This document shows, piece by piece, positions 1 through 9,590 of a stretch of 64,000 nt of DNA. The translations under genes and the position numbers were made by a program. Positions within the stretch are counted from its first letter, which is position 1. Every line of letters begins with the position of its first letter. The stretch is from positions 1,218,465-1,282,464 of the forward strand of contig VXAZ01009496.1 of NCBI GenBank assembly GCA_013399875.1, in the 5' to 3' direction. The stretch is from Gymnorhina tibicen. Taxonomy: Eukaryota; Chordata; Aves; Passeriformes; Artamidae. The notes beneath the pieces were generated by a model, which did not search any database, had not been told where the DNA came from, and saw only the letters and a program-made list of their open reading frames with translations.

Positions 1-239
1 GCAAATGAAATCAAATTAATTTGGAAAGCATCTTGAGGAGTGGCTACCTACTGTTCTGCCTCAAGACTGGATCAAGCACTCACTCATGTCTGACAGATGT
101 CCATCTTACTGGCTTGTATAAGACTTTCAGTGATGCATACTCCACAGGAAACCTAATCTTGGGCTTCAGCAAAATAAAGAGTTTCCCTGAAATCTAACCT
201 AAAGCTTCCTTACTGTATTAAGGCACGCTACTTCTCCCT

Positions 240-1640
240 AACCTTCCTTTGAGATGAAGAACAGATTTTTCTTTTCTTTCTTGCACCAATTTTTTATATT
301 TTCAAAACTGTTATAATGTCCTGTCTGGTTTTTTTCCCATCTCTCATCATCTTCTCTTCTTTAGGCTGTCATTCTCACGTCACCTTGTCTTCCACATCTC
401 ACAGATTTCTGACCATTCTTGTCACTCTTCTCTGAGATTTCTCCAGGTAGCCCAGATCTCCCTTGGACCTTGGTACTTGAATCTGGACACAGAGCTCTAC
501 CTGAGGTCTTAGTACAAATAAAAAACATATGTCCTACATCCTGCAGATTGCTCTTTAGTTTTCAGTGTGTACTTGTCTTTTCTGGGATAACACACCAGTG
601 TGGAATCACAATCGTCTCACAAACCTCCAGCACTTTTCTGGAGAAGTGATTCTTAACCAGTCATAGTTAAGGTACCTAATCTTTGTCTATACACATCTCT
701 TTAACTACTTCAGTCTAAATGCAGTATTTTGCACTTCTTTTTTCTATTGCTTTTATTGACCTTGTCTCGGTCTACAACCTCTCCATGAGGGGAAGAAGAG
801 GGGCAGGTACTGATCTCTTCTCTGTGGTGACCAGTGACAGGACCCGAGGGAATGGCTTGAAGTTGTGTCATGGGAGGTTTAGGTTGGATATTAGAAAAAG
901 TTTCTTCACCCAGAGGGTGTTTGGGCACTGGAACAGGCTCCCCAGGGAAGTGGTCACAGCACCAGCCTGACAGAGCTCAAGAAGTGTTTGGACAGTGCTT
1001 TCAGGCACATGGTGTGACTCTTGGGGATGGTGCTGTGCAGGGCCAGGAGTTGGACTCGATGATCCTTGTGGGTCCCTTCCATTTCAGCATATTCTGTGAG
1101 TCTGTTTTCACCTCTTTTTTCCAAACTATGAAGACAAGTTTTCCAGTCATTTTCTTTCTTCCCCAAGTGCTTCTCATCATAGCATTATCTGAAAGCTTAA
1201 AACCCAGTATATTATTCCTTATGGATCACTCAAACTATTAAGGAAAATATTAAATAATACCAGACCCTTGCAGAATTAAACTCTATATACCCTTGGATTT
1301 TGCCAGGGAATTTCTCACTAAACTAACTAAACTGTAAATACTGTGATTTCTGGGCAGTGTTGTATCTGCTTTATACGACTTCCATGCAAATCTTGTTTTC
1401 TTAAAATGATATGAGAATCAATGTCAAAACATTTGCTAAAATCACCCTGTATGACTGCTCTCACTTATTTGTAAGGCCTGGTGTCCTACAGCAAAAAAAA
1501 AAGAGGCAGGTTTGATATGATTACCTAATGACTAATGTGGGTTGTTGTGGACTGTCCATTTTTCTTTTTATGTTCCAAGCACTAATAAATATTCTCTTTG
1601 TTCCAGTAAGGAAGTCAGCCTCAGGTAAGTGGACATATTT
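240..1640 (-). mobile_element. Old, degenerate CR1 LINE fragment, split by a younger CR1
   Basis: Read on the minus strand, this stretch follows the reverse transcriptase and downstream part of an ancient amniote CR1 LINE. The clearest matches by eye are 465-510, 620-665, 715-740, the block 1172-1290 (including CCAGACCCTTGCAGAA near 1260) and 1400-1620. It is heavily mutated and has no usable reading frame. The fragment is interrupted between about 756 and 1105 by a plus-strand CR1 of a younger type. The element's order resumes on the far side, so the interruption is an insertion. Outer limits are uncertain by about 100 bases. Confidence 0.75.
756..1105 (+). mobile_element. CR1 LINE 3' end, 5'-truncated
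   Basis: This is the classic bird CR1 3' terminus in sense orientation. It carries the GGAGGTTTAGGTTGGATATTAG block, the TTCACCCAGAGGGTG block, CACTGGAACAGGCTCCCCAG, and the terminal GGACTCGATGATCCTTGTGG followed by a decayed ATTCTGTGA-type tail near 1090-1105. It is truncated at its 5' end, as most genomic CR1 copies are. It encodes only the tail end of the second reading frame, with no intact domain. It sits inside an older CR1 of opposite orientation, so it inserted later. Confidence 0.92.
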
Positions 1641-2159
1641 TTCTCATTTTTTAAAGCTGCATGCTCTGGTGTTACAGCATCACAGCTGCATGTTCACAAA
1701 CTCTCAAGGAGTCGTAGTAGAGAGGTCTCGTGAGTGGGTTCTGTAGGTACTGCAGTGTGCAGCTCACACGCCTCTGGTTTGGGAACACCCAGCTCTCTGC
1801 CCACTCTGCTCAAGTATTGCTCAGTCATCTGTACACAGCAACAGGGCAGAAATCATGTGTTATGTATTTTCAAAATTTCATTGCATGATCTCAGTCACAT
1901 AAAAGTTTCGTGTCTTATCAGTAACATTGCAGATTCTCTTCCAGCTAAAAAACCAATGAAAGATACATCACACCAGGGTGATCAGAGCCATCAGCATCTG
2001 GACTTGTTGTAAAGATGGTGCTGTCTAACACCTACTTGTGGCCCTGAAGCCTCCCTGTGGGCACACTTTTCACCTGGAGCAGAGGAGTGCAGGAGAGCTG
2101 CCCGCAAAAGTCTCTTTATTCTCTGTGGAGCTGGTTTGTACCTGCAGGACACAGCAGCT
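1641..2159. other. Unassigned stretch between CR1 and LTR
   Basis: I recognise no repeat or exon here. Bases 1990-2159 may be a further, more diverged part of the neighbouring LTR, but I could not match them. Confidence 0.4.
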
Positions 2160-2791
2160 GGTGGGGAACACGCTGTGCTTCCTCCTGGTACCACCCTGAG
2201 GAGAAGCTGAGAAGAAACAAGGGACCCAGCCGCATATGCACCCTCCACACCAGCTCCGGTGTGGGCTCGTCTTCGTGGGGTCACAGGTCCTGCCAGGAAC
2301 CTGCTCCAGTGTGGGCTTCCCACAGGGTCACAGCCTCCTTGAAGCATACCTGCCCACTCTAGCATGGGGTCCTCCACAGGCTGCAGGTGGAAATCTGCTC
2401 CACCATGGACCATGGGCTGCAGGGGCACATCCTGCCTCACCATGGTCTTCACCATGGACTTCAGGAGAATCTCTGCTCCAGTGCTTGGAGCACCTCCTCC
2501 TCCTCCTTCTTCTTCACTGACCCGGGGGGTCTGTAGAGCTGTTTGACATTTTCTCACTCCTCTCTCTGGCTGCTGTTGCACACCGGTTTTTTTCTGCCAT
2601 TCTTAAATACATTATCTCAGAGGCCCTTCCACCATTGCTCACGGGCTCGACCTGGACCAGCGATGGGTCCATCTTGGATGCAGCTGGCACTGGCTCTGCC
2701 AGACATGGGGGAAGCTTCCAGCAGCTTCTCAGAGATAAAATAAGTGAAATGGCCCTCCTGCCCCCCAGCGTTGCCAAGCAAACCTAATACA
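2160..2791 (-). mobile_element. Partial long ERVL-type LTR (solo or truncated)
   Basis: On the minus strand the element starts with a TGTATTAGGTTTGC terminus at 2791. It continues through the GCTGCTGGAAGCTTCCCCCATGTCTG region and a low-complexity stretch of GAGGAGG and CTGCAGCCCATGG-like motifs. These are features I know from a long bird endogenous-retrovirus LTR. No matching 3' terminus (...AACCCACCACA) is found, so the LTR is truncated or too diverged at its low-coordinate end. A 196-codon minus-strand open frame (1991-2581) lies mostly inside it. That frame looks like read-through of GC-rich LTR sequence and resembles no protein I know. Confidence 0.72.
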
Positions 2792-3651
2792 AATGAAAGG
2801 GTTATAGTACATCCCCACATTTCTATTATCGACTGCGTGTGCTAGGTGAAGATTTCCAGATGGTGTCCTTAAAGAAAATGCAGACGTGGGCTATACTTTG
2901 AAAGTCTGGATGTTATAGGGAAATACATGCCTCTATCGGCATGTCAGTATTTTTTGGCAGTTTGACCATTACAACTGGAGCAATCTGATCATGTATGCAT
3001 TAATGCTTATGACAAAAAGCTTTAATTGTAACATAAGTTTCAAGGAAGAACTACCAAATTCTTTGGTTATAAATGTATTTCTGCTCTAAAAAATCAGATC
3101 GTTGAGACATGTTAAGGATCCAGTCTTTGTCTGGAATTCAAAATTATTCACGTTTGACTAAACTTTAAATGCTAAGGACTAAATATAGGTTCTCGTTCCC
3201 TTTGAGACCATATTGCCCTCAGTAACTTTAAGAATTTAGACCTCAGCCTGATTATCACTTATCTGAGACAGTAGAAAGAAATAGTATTACCTTTAAAGTC
3301 TGTGAACAATTTGAGATACATTGAAATTAATAAAAAAAGCTTTTGATGAGGGCAGAGCTGTAATCAATGCCTAATAGTGAAACTAAATATGAGAGAAGAG
3401 ACAGATCACTGGTTTCATTTATCTTTCTGATGTTTTAATGATACCATGGCATTATATTCAGCAGAGCTGGGGTCTGACACTGAATCACAACACTGGTCAC
3501 TTCGGTTATTTACAGTAAGCCAACAGGAACAAGTCACCCCATTATGAAACAGTGCTTATTACTCCCAGTCTCTTTTCCATATCACCTAAAATCTGATTTT
3601 CCTTTCAAGCTTTCAATGTTTTATGTTTAGAAGAAATCATAAAGCAAACCA
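2792..3651. other. Unique AT-rich intergenic DNA
   Basis: No repeat family, exon-like frame or structured motif is recognised. Composition is AT-rich with short frames only. Confidence 0.5.
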
Positions 3652-3686
3652 GAAAATAAAAAATAAAAATAAAAATAAAATAAAAA
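3652..3686. repeat. (AAAAT)n simple repeat
   Basis: An imperfect run of AAAAT/AAATA units about 35 bases long. It could be the A-rich end of a decayed retrotransposon, but nothing upstream supports that. Confidence 0.85.
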
Positions 3687-4639
3687 GGCTTTACGATTTC
3701 ATCCAAGCAGATTAAATGTGTGTGATGGTGGAGGGAGAAATATTAAAAAGCTGCTGAAATAGTTGCTGCCATACATGCAACTTCAGACCACAGGGCAGAG
3801 ACCAGGTTTTGGAGTGGCCCCTGCCTCACTGCTGTGGGCTCTGAGTCAGTTCGAAGTGCTAAGCTATTCGTCTAGGTTGTTCCCATATCCTGGGGAGACA
3901 CACAGGAATGTCCTGAGACCAATTCACTTGAAAGTGCCCAGCTGCCACCTCAACCAGGAGCTCGGAGGGCAGGTATGAAATCCCTCCACCTCCACATGCC
4001 CTAGAGTATGGCTTGTTGGCTGCCTGCACCCCAGGGTGAATGAGGAGGGAAGGCTGGCTCAGCCCCCAGCCTTGTCCCCGCAGGTTAAAGCTGGGGTTGA
4101 CTCCAGAGCATGGAGAACTCTGACCCTGCTCATGAAGGGTTTCTAAACAGACCCAGGATGCATCTCACTTCCACAAGGGCTGGGGAGCCCAGCACAAACC
4201 AGTGCCCTTCCTTCCCCACACCGCACGGGAGGAGATGTTGGTGAGTTAATAAAAAACAGACCATTTTGCTCCATGGCCATCTCATTTTTTGCCCAGCAGT
4301 TGGCAGCGCTGCAACATGCCAAAGAGTTTGTCACTGAGCTCTGCATACTTGAGAGGTAGGTTCATTCCTGCCCCCTGGGAATCTGAAGGAAGGCAACGTT
4401 AAATGCCTTAAATACCGGCTCAGCTCAGGCACCATCTGGAAACAATGAGCCGCTAGAAACCAAGGTGCTGATGCACCGAATTAACACAGGTCCCAGGTGC
4501 TGACATGTTACTTCCTGCTCTCCCCTAGCCTTGTTGTGTCCCACACATGGATTTTGTGGATTTGGGCAGTGGGGACACTGCAGTCTCGGGGGTTAAGGGC
4601 TGCTGTGCTGGTGTGTTCACTGCAGCTGGGGCTGGGTGG
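3687..4639. other. Unique intergenic DNA, moderately GC-rich
   Basis: No recognisable repeat or exon. The 60-70 codon frames here have no familiar domain and no splice-site context that I would trust. Confidence 0.5.
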
Positions 4640-5130
4640 CAAGTGGTCAAGATTCAAAAAGCATGTTGTTTTCCTTTTCTGCAAGAAATCAATAAATTTC
4701 TCCAGGATTTTTCAATTTGTACGTCCTTTTCAGCATATCTCTTACTATCATCAGTTTTCTTAACTTTGTTTTTCTTAGACTACATTTTCTTTTTAGTTGC
4801 CCCTTTTGTTTCATTCAAGTGTAAGATTTTCTCATTATTTTTGCTTTCCATTTGTTTATTTTATTCCATTTCATTTTTCCCCTATCTTTTCTTGGTTTCA
4901 TCTTAGTTTTCCCCTCCTCCTTTCCATCACCATATTTACATTTCTCTTTCAAGGTCCACTTTCTATAGCCCTCTTCACATAATCCCTGGATACACACTCC
5001 AACCCCCATATCAATCCTTTTTCTTTTTCTACTTATAACCTTTTGTCCTTTTACTGTTTTTTTCCCTTCCAATGCACATTTTCTCTCCCTTCTCATATCC
5101 AGATGTTTTTCCCTCTCTATCTCCAGCTGT
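4640..5130. repeat. T-rich pyrimidine tract, low complexity
   Basis: About 490 bases dominated by T and C on the plus strand, rich in TTTTC, TTTTT and CCTTT runs. The lysine- and arginine-rich minus-strand frame at 4815-5096 results from this composition. Confidence 0.6.
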
Positions 5131-7117
5131 GTGAATAAATGACTTTTTTGTTTGTTTCAAGGAAGTTAGGTCAGGTTTTACTGAATAAAGGTACTCATAT
5201 TTTCAGGAAACCAAAACAATGTAAATTATCATTTTGGGTTAATGTTTCAAAAAGAAGAAACTGAAAAATTGTTGAGTTTGAACTTCCAGAAATTTATGGT
5301 AAATCATAGCTGAAGTAAATTTGTAAATGTTGGAGTGACTGAAAAAAAGGCAAAAGCATTTAGGCTTTGAGGGTGGAGGTGAGGGCAGGGCAAGGAATTT
5401 GCCATTTCCTTTTTGACAGGAGTAAAGGAAAGATCTCTATCCAAAATAACTCAGGTAGTTCTTGCTACACCTTCAAAGGGTTTTTGTTTTGATCAAAACA
5501 AATGTTTTGGGAGCAAAACAAATTTGTCTGATAAATTTATTCTACCCCTAATTTCTATTTCTTTCTCTTCCCCTGTCCAGATTGACTAGGTGCAAATAGC
5601 AGGGAGGCACAGTGCACTTTTTACGTGATGTTACTTTAAAGAAAAATAGTTGATCTCTTCCCAACAGGAAGAGCTTGTGTTTCCCAGTCCTTAGCTTCCT
5701 GGGACAGCAATTAAAATAGATCCCAGGTGGCTTAAAAATCTTGAATCACATCAAAAGCATAGAAGCTTCTTACTATTGACAGCAGTTTCTTAACAGGGGG
5801 GGGAATATGGTGTTTCTTGTCGATGTTCTGCACTTCAATAGCATTAGTCTCACATGAAGGCTGCAAAGTGAAAAACAGCAGCTGAGGACAGCCGGGCTCT
5901 GCCCCGAGACATACAATATGATTTCTAGTGATTTGGATCAGAGTCACATCTGAGTACCTGGGAGAAGAATCCAACCCAGACTTGGCCCTGAATGCCATGT
6001 TTTTTCTGTCCATTGTGCCTAGATCACAATCAGCAAAAAGATTTTGTGGGAGAGGAGGGGAAGAAGAGGAAACTGCCAATGAGAGGAAGTTCTTCACTCA
6101 TAAATCCCAATGCATTGAAACACAGATTAGACCCCTGCTTTCTTTTTAACCATCCCCTGCCTAGAGTCACTCAATCCTGAAATTTGCTGAACTGTTCAGC
6201 TCATGTCTGCCCTGAAGTAATGAATTGGCAGGCCTATTTCTAACGGTGATTAATGAAGCTTTTCAGAGGCAACCCATTATTTGATCCAAAGTTAAAACAG
6301 TGGTTCATCATTAATCACTACGCGACATAGGCTCACAGATTCATAATTCTCAGCAAGCCCATTTCATTAAGGGTCCCTCTCTTTCTTTTGTTAACCCAGG
6401 GCTCCCCTGTCTCCCCACCTCTCATGGACACCTTCCTGGCACTCCATTTGCAGATCTGTTTGAAGAAAAATTCACATGCTCTCAGGCATATTTTTCAGGC
6501 TCCACAGCCTCTCAAAACTACAGCATTTTCCTTTGGATTTTAAAAATTCCTCTTCCCATAGAAAAACGTATCCGATTATCAAATATGAGCCAACATTGGC
6601 ACCCAGTGGCTGAACAGATTAATCACAGATGCATATTCCCCTGAGCCCACCTTTCCCATTCTTCAAAGACAACTTTTCCCCTGGGATGTATGTGGTACTT
6701 TTACGCAGCCTTCCAGCTCTAGGCCATCTAGGCATGGCTGTGGACTGGATATGCTAAGTGAGGAAAACGCAGGTTGTGGCTGGTTATCCCCTCTGCCAGG
6801 GCCCATCAAAGTCACTCCACAGAAGTAACAAGGTGGGACCAACATCATCGAAGTGCCTGGGGTGAGGAGACCTTCACTGGCTCCTGGGAGACTACAAGAC
6901 CCACAGGACATCATTTGTCACCTAGCAGATGTCCTGGATCTGCTTCTGCAGGCATCACCTGCTCGGAGAAGGGCTGAAGCTGTTTGTTAGTCCTGCTCCC
7001 CCACAGTGCCCCCCGCAAGACATTCATAATGGTGTGAGTGGGCTTAGGCAAAGTCACAGTGAGCCTTTTATTTCTAAACTATTTTCCTGAACTTGCCAAT
7101 GATTTGCCCTGGGGAAA
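5131..7117. other. Unique intergenic DNA with one AT-rich inverted repeat
   Basis: I recognise no repeat family. An imperfect inverted repeat pairs GTGATTAATGAA (6246-6257) with TTCATCATTAATCAC (6304-6318). It holds TAAT cores of the homeodomain type and could be part of a conserved regulatory element. Confidence 0.4.
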
Positions 7118-7385
7118 TGTGGTGGGTTGACCTTGGCTGGATGCTGGGTACCCACATGACACTCTTATCACCCCGCTTCTCAGCTGGGCAGGGCAGGGTG
7201 GGTAGAAAATAAGATAGAGAAAAACACTCGGGTCAAGATAAAGAGAGTTTAATAAAGCAAAAGCTAAGGCTATGCACAGAAGCAAAGGAAACAAAAGATT
7301 TATTCTCTACTTCCTACCAGCAGGTGATGCCCAGACAGTTCCCAGGAAGTAGGGCTTCCAGTTGCTCTGGAAGACAAATGTCTTC
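7118..7385 (-). repeat. Truncated 3' LTR (R/U5 part only)
   Basis: This aligns with 8279-8530 of the 5' LTR: the same TGTGGTGGGTT end, the GAAAATAAGATRG block, GGTCAAGATAAAG, TTTAATAAAGCAAAA and ACAAAAGATTTATTCT. The U3 part, including the TATA box, is missing. The minus-strand AATAAA is at 7299-7304. Confidence 0.82.
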
Positions 7386-7414
7386 TACATGTCTTGAAAT
7401 TGTGTTGTCAGGGA

Positions 7415-7612
7415 TCAGGTATTTACTGTTTTCTGTCTGAATTCTTTCACTCCTTCCTCCAACTTCTTTGTTGAAGGATCAGCTTCTTGATCAAACTTTT
7501 CCTCTTCCTTCTCCTTCCTCACTAAGAGATGATATGGACCTGTTGTTTTCCTTATCCACTGTTTCTTTTTTACTGCTGGAGCAATGACTACAGTGACAGG
7601 TCTCTGTCTCAA
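7415..7612 (-). pseudogene. ERVL gag N-terminal remnant
   Basis: A 65-codon minus-strand frame with a basic stretch (VKKKQW around residues 14-19) followed by an acidic one (EKEEEKFDQEAD). This pattern resembles the region before the first conserved part of gag in bird ERVL elements. The frame stops before any capsid domain, and the sequence then passes into the truncated LTR. The match is by eye to a family I remember only roughly. Confidence 0.5.
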
Positions 7613-7817
7613 CCACAGCCCTCAAAGAGTACCGAACTGTGGCTCAGTGGGCACAGGCCAGGCACCAGTACAGCGATGGAAACTGGTTTTCACCGGGGTA
7701 GGCAAAGCACTCTTCTGTCAGGTAGCACACCAGTTTGTCAGGGTTACTTTCATGTTCAGGTGTGAAGTCCCAATCTATGGGACATGATAACCATTCTAGG
7801 AACCTGTCCAAATCCTT

Positions 7818-8261
7818 TCACACACCCAGGGATCTCCTGCCTCCAGACACATTTCTGTCTTTCCTGACCCAAAAGTTGTCTTCTCTTATACCAGGATGAC
7901 AGCAGATTCCACAAACTACATACTCTGCTACAGTGTTAATTAGCAGTATTAAAGAGCTCACAAGGGTGAACAAGAACCTCAGGAACCTCATAATAAAACC
8001 ATGCACATCAACCCCGGGTAGGAGGAGGGAGATGTATTCCCTCATCTTCTCCACAAGATAGCTCCCCCAGCACAGCAAGGCCATCGATGCCAGGACAAAA
8101 CACAGAGCTGTTTCTTGTATTAACATGTTCCCAAGCTCAGCGAAACAGAGATAAGCAGTGCAGTCAACAAACTCCATGGCCTGTGCAGATGTTTGCCACT
8201 TCACAACTACTACAGCTGTAGCACACTTAATAAAAAACTGCCACAGTCTCTTGCCTGACAT
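7818..8261 (-). pseudogene. ERVL leader remnant, 147-codon open frame with hydrophobic segments
   Basis: This minus-strand frame starts inside the primer-binding site and covers most of the retained 5' internal region. It shows hydrophobic stretches around residues 48-65 (MLIQETALCFVLASMALL) and 91-113 (MRFLRFLFTLVSSLILLINTVA), with a weaker one near 15-22, so the translation would look membrane-spanning. The first ATG lies where an intact primer site would have a CpG-containing ACGT, so that start probably arose by decay. A start at residue 29 (MEFVDC) is an alternative. I know no function for it. It is probably leader sequence that has stayed open by chance, though an accessory reading frame of the family is possible. 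Confidence 0.5.
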
Positions 8262-8270
8262 TGAGCACCA
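8253..8270 (-). other. Decayed primer-binding site (lysine tRNA type)
   Basis: TGGTGCTCAATGTCAGGC lies 8 bases inside the 5' LTR on the minus strand. It resembles the primer site complementary to the 3' end of tRNA-Lys(1,2), and two of the differences are changes expected from CpG decay. The position and the AAAGGGAC spacer (plus-strand reading) support the assignment. Confidence 0.7.
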
Positions 8271-8459
8271 AAAGGGACTGTGGTGGGTTGGCCTCGCCTG
8301 GATGCCGGATGCCCGCCAAGCTACTCTATGACTCTCCCCTCAGGAGCAAAGGGCAGGGGAGAAAATAAGATGGAAACAAAACCCTTGTGGGTCAAGATAA
8401 AGGCAGTGTAATAAAAGCAAAAACAAAGGTCGTGTGTTGAAACAAAGGAAAACAAAAGA

Positions 8460-8465
8460 TTTATT
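8460..8465 (-). terminator. AATAAA polyadenylation signal of 5' LTR
   Basis: AATAAA on the minus strand in the R region. The matching signal in the truncated LTR is at 7299-7304, so the two copies are co-linear. Confidence 0.6.
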
Positions 8466-8590
8466 CTGTAGTGCTCATCAGCAGATGATGTCCAGCTACT
8501 TCCCAGGAAGCAGGACTTCCCTTTGCAGAGTGGCTCCTCCACAAGACAAATATTGCAATAACAAATACCCTCCCCTCCTCCATCCTCTTA

Positions 8591-8600
8591 GCTTTTATAT
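8591..8600 (-). promoter_or_regulatory. TATA box of the LTR promoter
   Basis: ATATAAAAGC on the minus strand lies about 130 bases upstream of the LTR AATAAA signal, as expected for the U3 promoter of an LTR. Present activity is unknown. Confidence 0.65.
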
Positions 8601-8863
8601 CTGACACCATATGGTATGGAATATCCCTTTGGTCAGTTTGGGTCAGCTGTCCTGGCTGCATCCCATCCCGAGATCGTGCCCTTCCCCAGCCTACTGGTGA
8701 GAGTGGAATCTTGAAGAGACAGCCTTGGTGGTGTGTGAGCGCTGCTCAGCAGTAGCCAAAACACCGCTGTGTTATCAGCACCTTCCTAGATACCAATGCA
8801 AAGCACAGCTCTGTGAGGGCTGCTGTGGGGAATGTTAACATCTGCTCAGCCAGACCCGATACA

Positions 8864-9487
8864 GAGAGGCAATGACAGAAAAGCTGGATGGTGGCTGGCA
8901 TGTAAAGGGGCCATCCCAAGCCATTACTCGGGTAATGGTTGCAGGTAGTGCCATGGAAGCACTGACTCTGCCTGATGGACGTTCATTGGCAGCACTTTGT
9001 CACAGCCCCCAAACATACTGAGAGCACCTAATCCTTGGCCCTAACCACATTGCAAGCAGCAGCAACATCAGCAAAGGGAACATCAGCAAAGAAGGTAAAG
9101 GGCAGAAAGGAAATTTCCTATAACTTTGCAAAAGCATTTAGCTCTGAAAAAGCTGAAGCATTTAATTAACAAACAGAAATCTAGTTCACTGAATTCATGT
9201 AAAAAATGTTAAGGCATGATATTAAAATGCTTTAATACCTACAGGATATACAGGTGATATTCAAAAAGTCAGTGGAATAATATGGTAAGGTAATTTATAT
9301 ATAACATGAAATTAATATATATAAATTTCAAATATATCCTTTCTCTCTCTTTTAGAAGTGGACAACTTGGCTTCCTTGGATTAATGGGAGGAACAGCTGT
9401 GAAATATTCCTTCAGTCCTTTTAGCCAGAACCGAATTCTCCAGTCACTGAATTGAAAATGCTTCATCAGCTTTAATCATAACGTCTC
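8864..9487. other. Unassigned flank of the provirus
   Basis: No repeat or exon recognised. A long AT-rich patch (9290-9330) is present. Confidence 0.45.
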
Positions 9488-9590
9488 TAATCAGATGTAA
9501 AAATTAAGGCACAGAGGAGTAAACAGCTTTTTGTTCAACTCTACACAGAAATCTATTTGAAGTATGATTAACTGCTTTCCCTACAGGACA
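9488..9590 (-). mobile_element. Possible MIR-like SINE fragment
   Basis: Read in plus orientation, CAGATGTAAAAATTAAGGCACAG, GAGGAGTAAACAG and CTACACAGAAATCT follow the order of the reverse complement of a MIR core (ATGAGGAAACTGAGGCACAGAGAGG...CACACAG...). The copy is very diverged. Confidence 0.45.

Larger units (their letters stand above)
7118..8863 (-). mobile_element. Internally deleted ERVL-type endogenous retrovirus
   Basis: This is an old provirus on the minus strand. A complete 5' LTR (8279-8863) is followed by a decayed primer-binding site, about 870 bases of leader/gag-like sequence, and then a truncated LTR (7118-7385) holding only the R/U5 side. A single deletion removing most of gag, all of pol and the U3 of the 3' LTR would give this structure. 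The two LTRs differ at roughly a fifth to a quarter of positions by eye, so the insertion is old. The 5 bases outside the two ends (GGAAA at 7113-7117, GAGAG at 8864-8868) do not match, so the target-site duplication has decayed or an end is misplaced. It cannot encode a functional virus. Confidence 0.8.
8279..8863 (-). repeat. 5' LTR of the ERVL-type provirus
   Basis: This 585-base LTR has TG...CA ends on the minus strand (TGTATCGGGTCTGGC at 8863, CCAACCCACCACA at 8279). In sense order it has a GACCCAAACTGACCAAAGGG block, a CATATGGTGTCA block, a TATA box (8591-8600) and an AATAAA signal (8460-8465). The order U3-R-U5 fits a retroviral promoter. The sequence is typical of a family common in bird genomes. 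Confidence 0.85.

Noticed and set aside
4815..5096. Basic protein rich in lysine and arginine
   Set aside because: Translation of the antisense of a T-rich tract.
7818..8261. Host membrane-protein gene
   Set aside because: It lies between the LTRs of an endogenous retrovirus directly after the primer site, so it belongs to the element.
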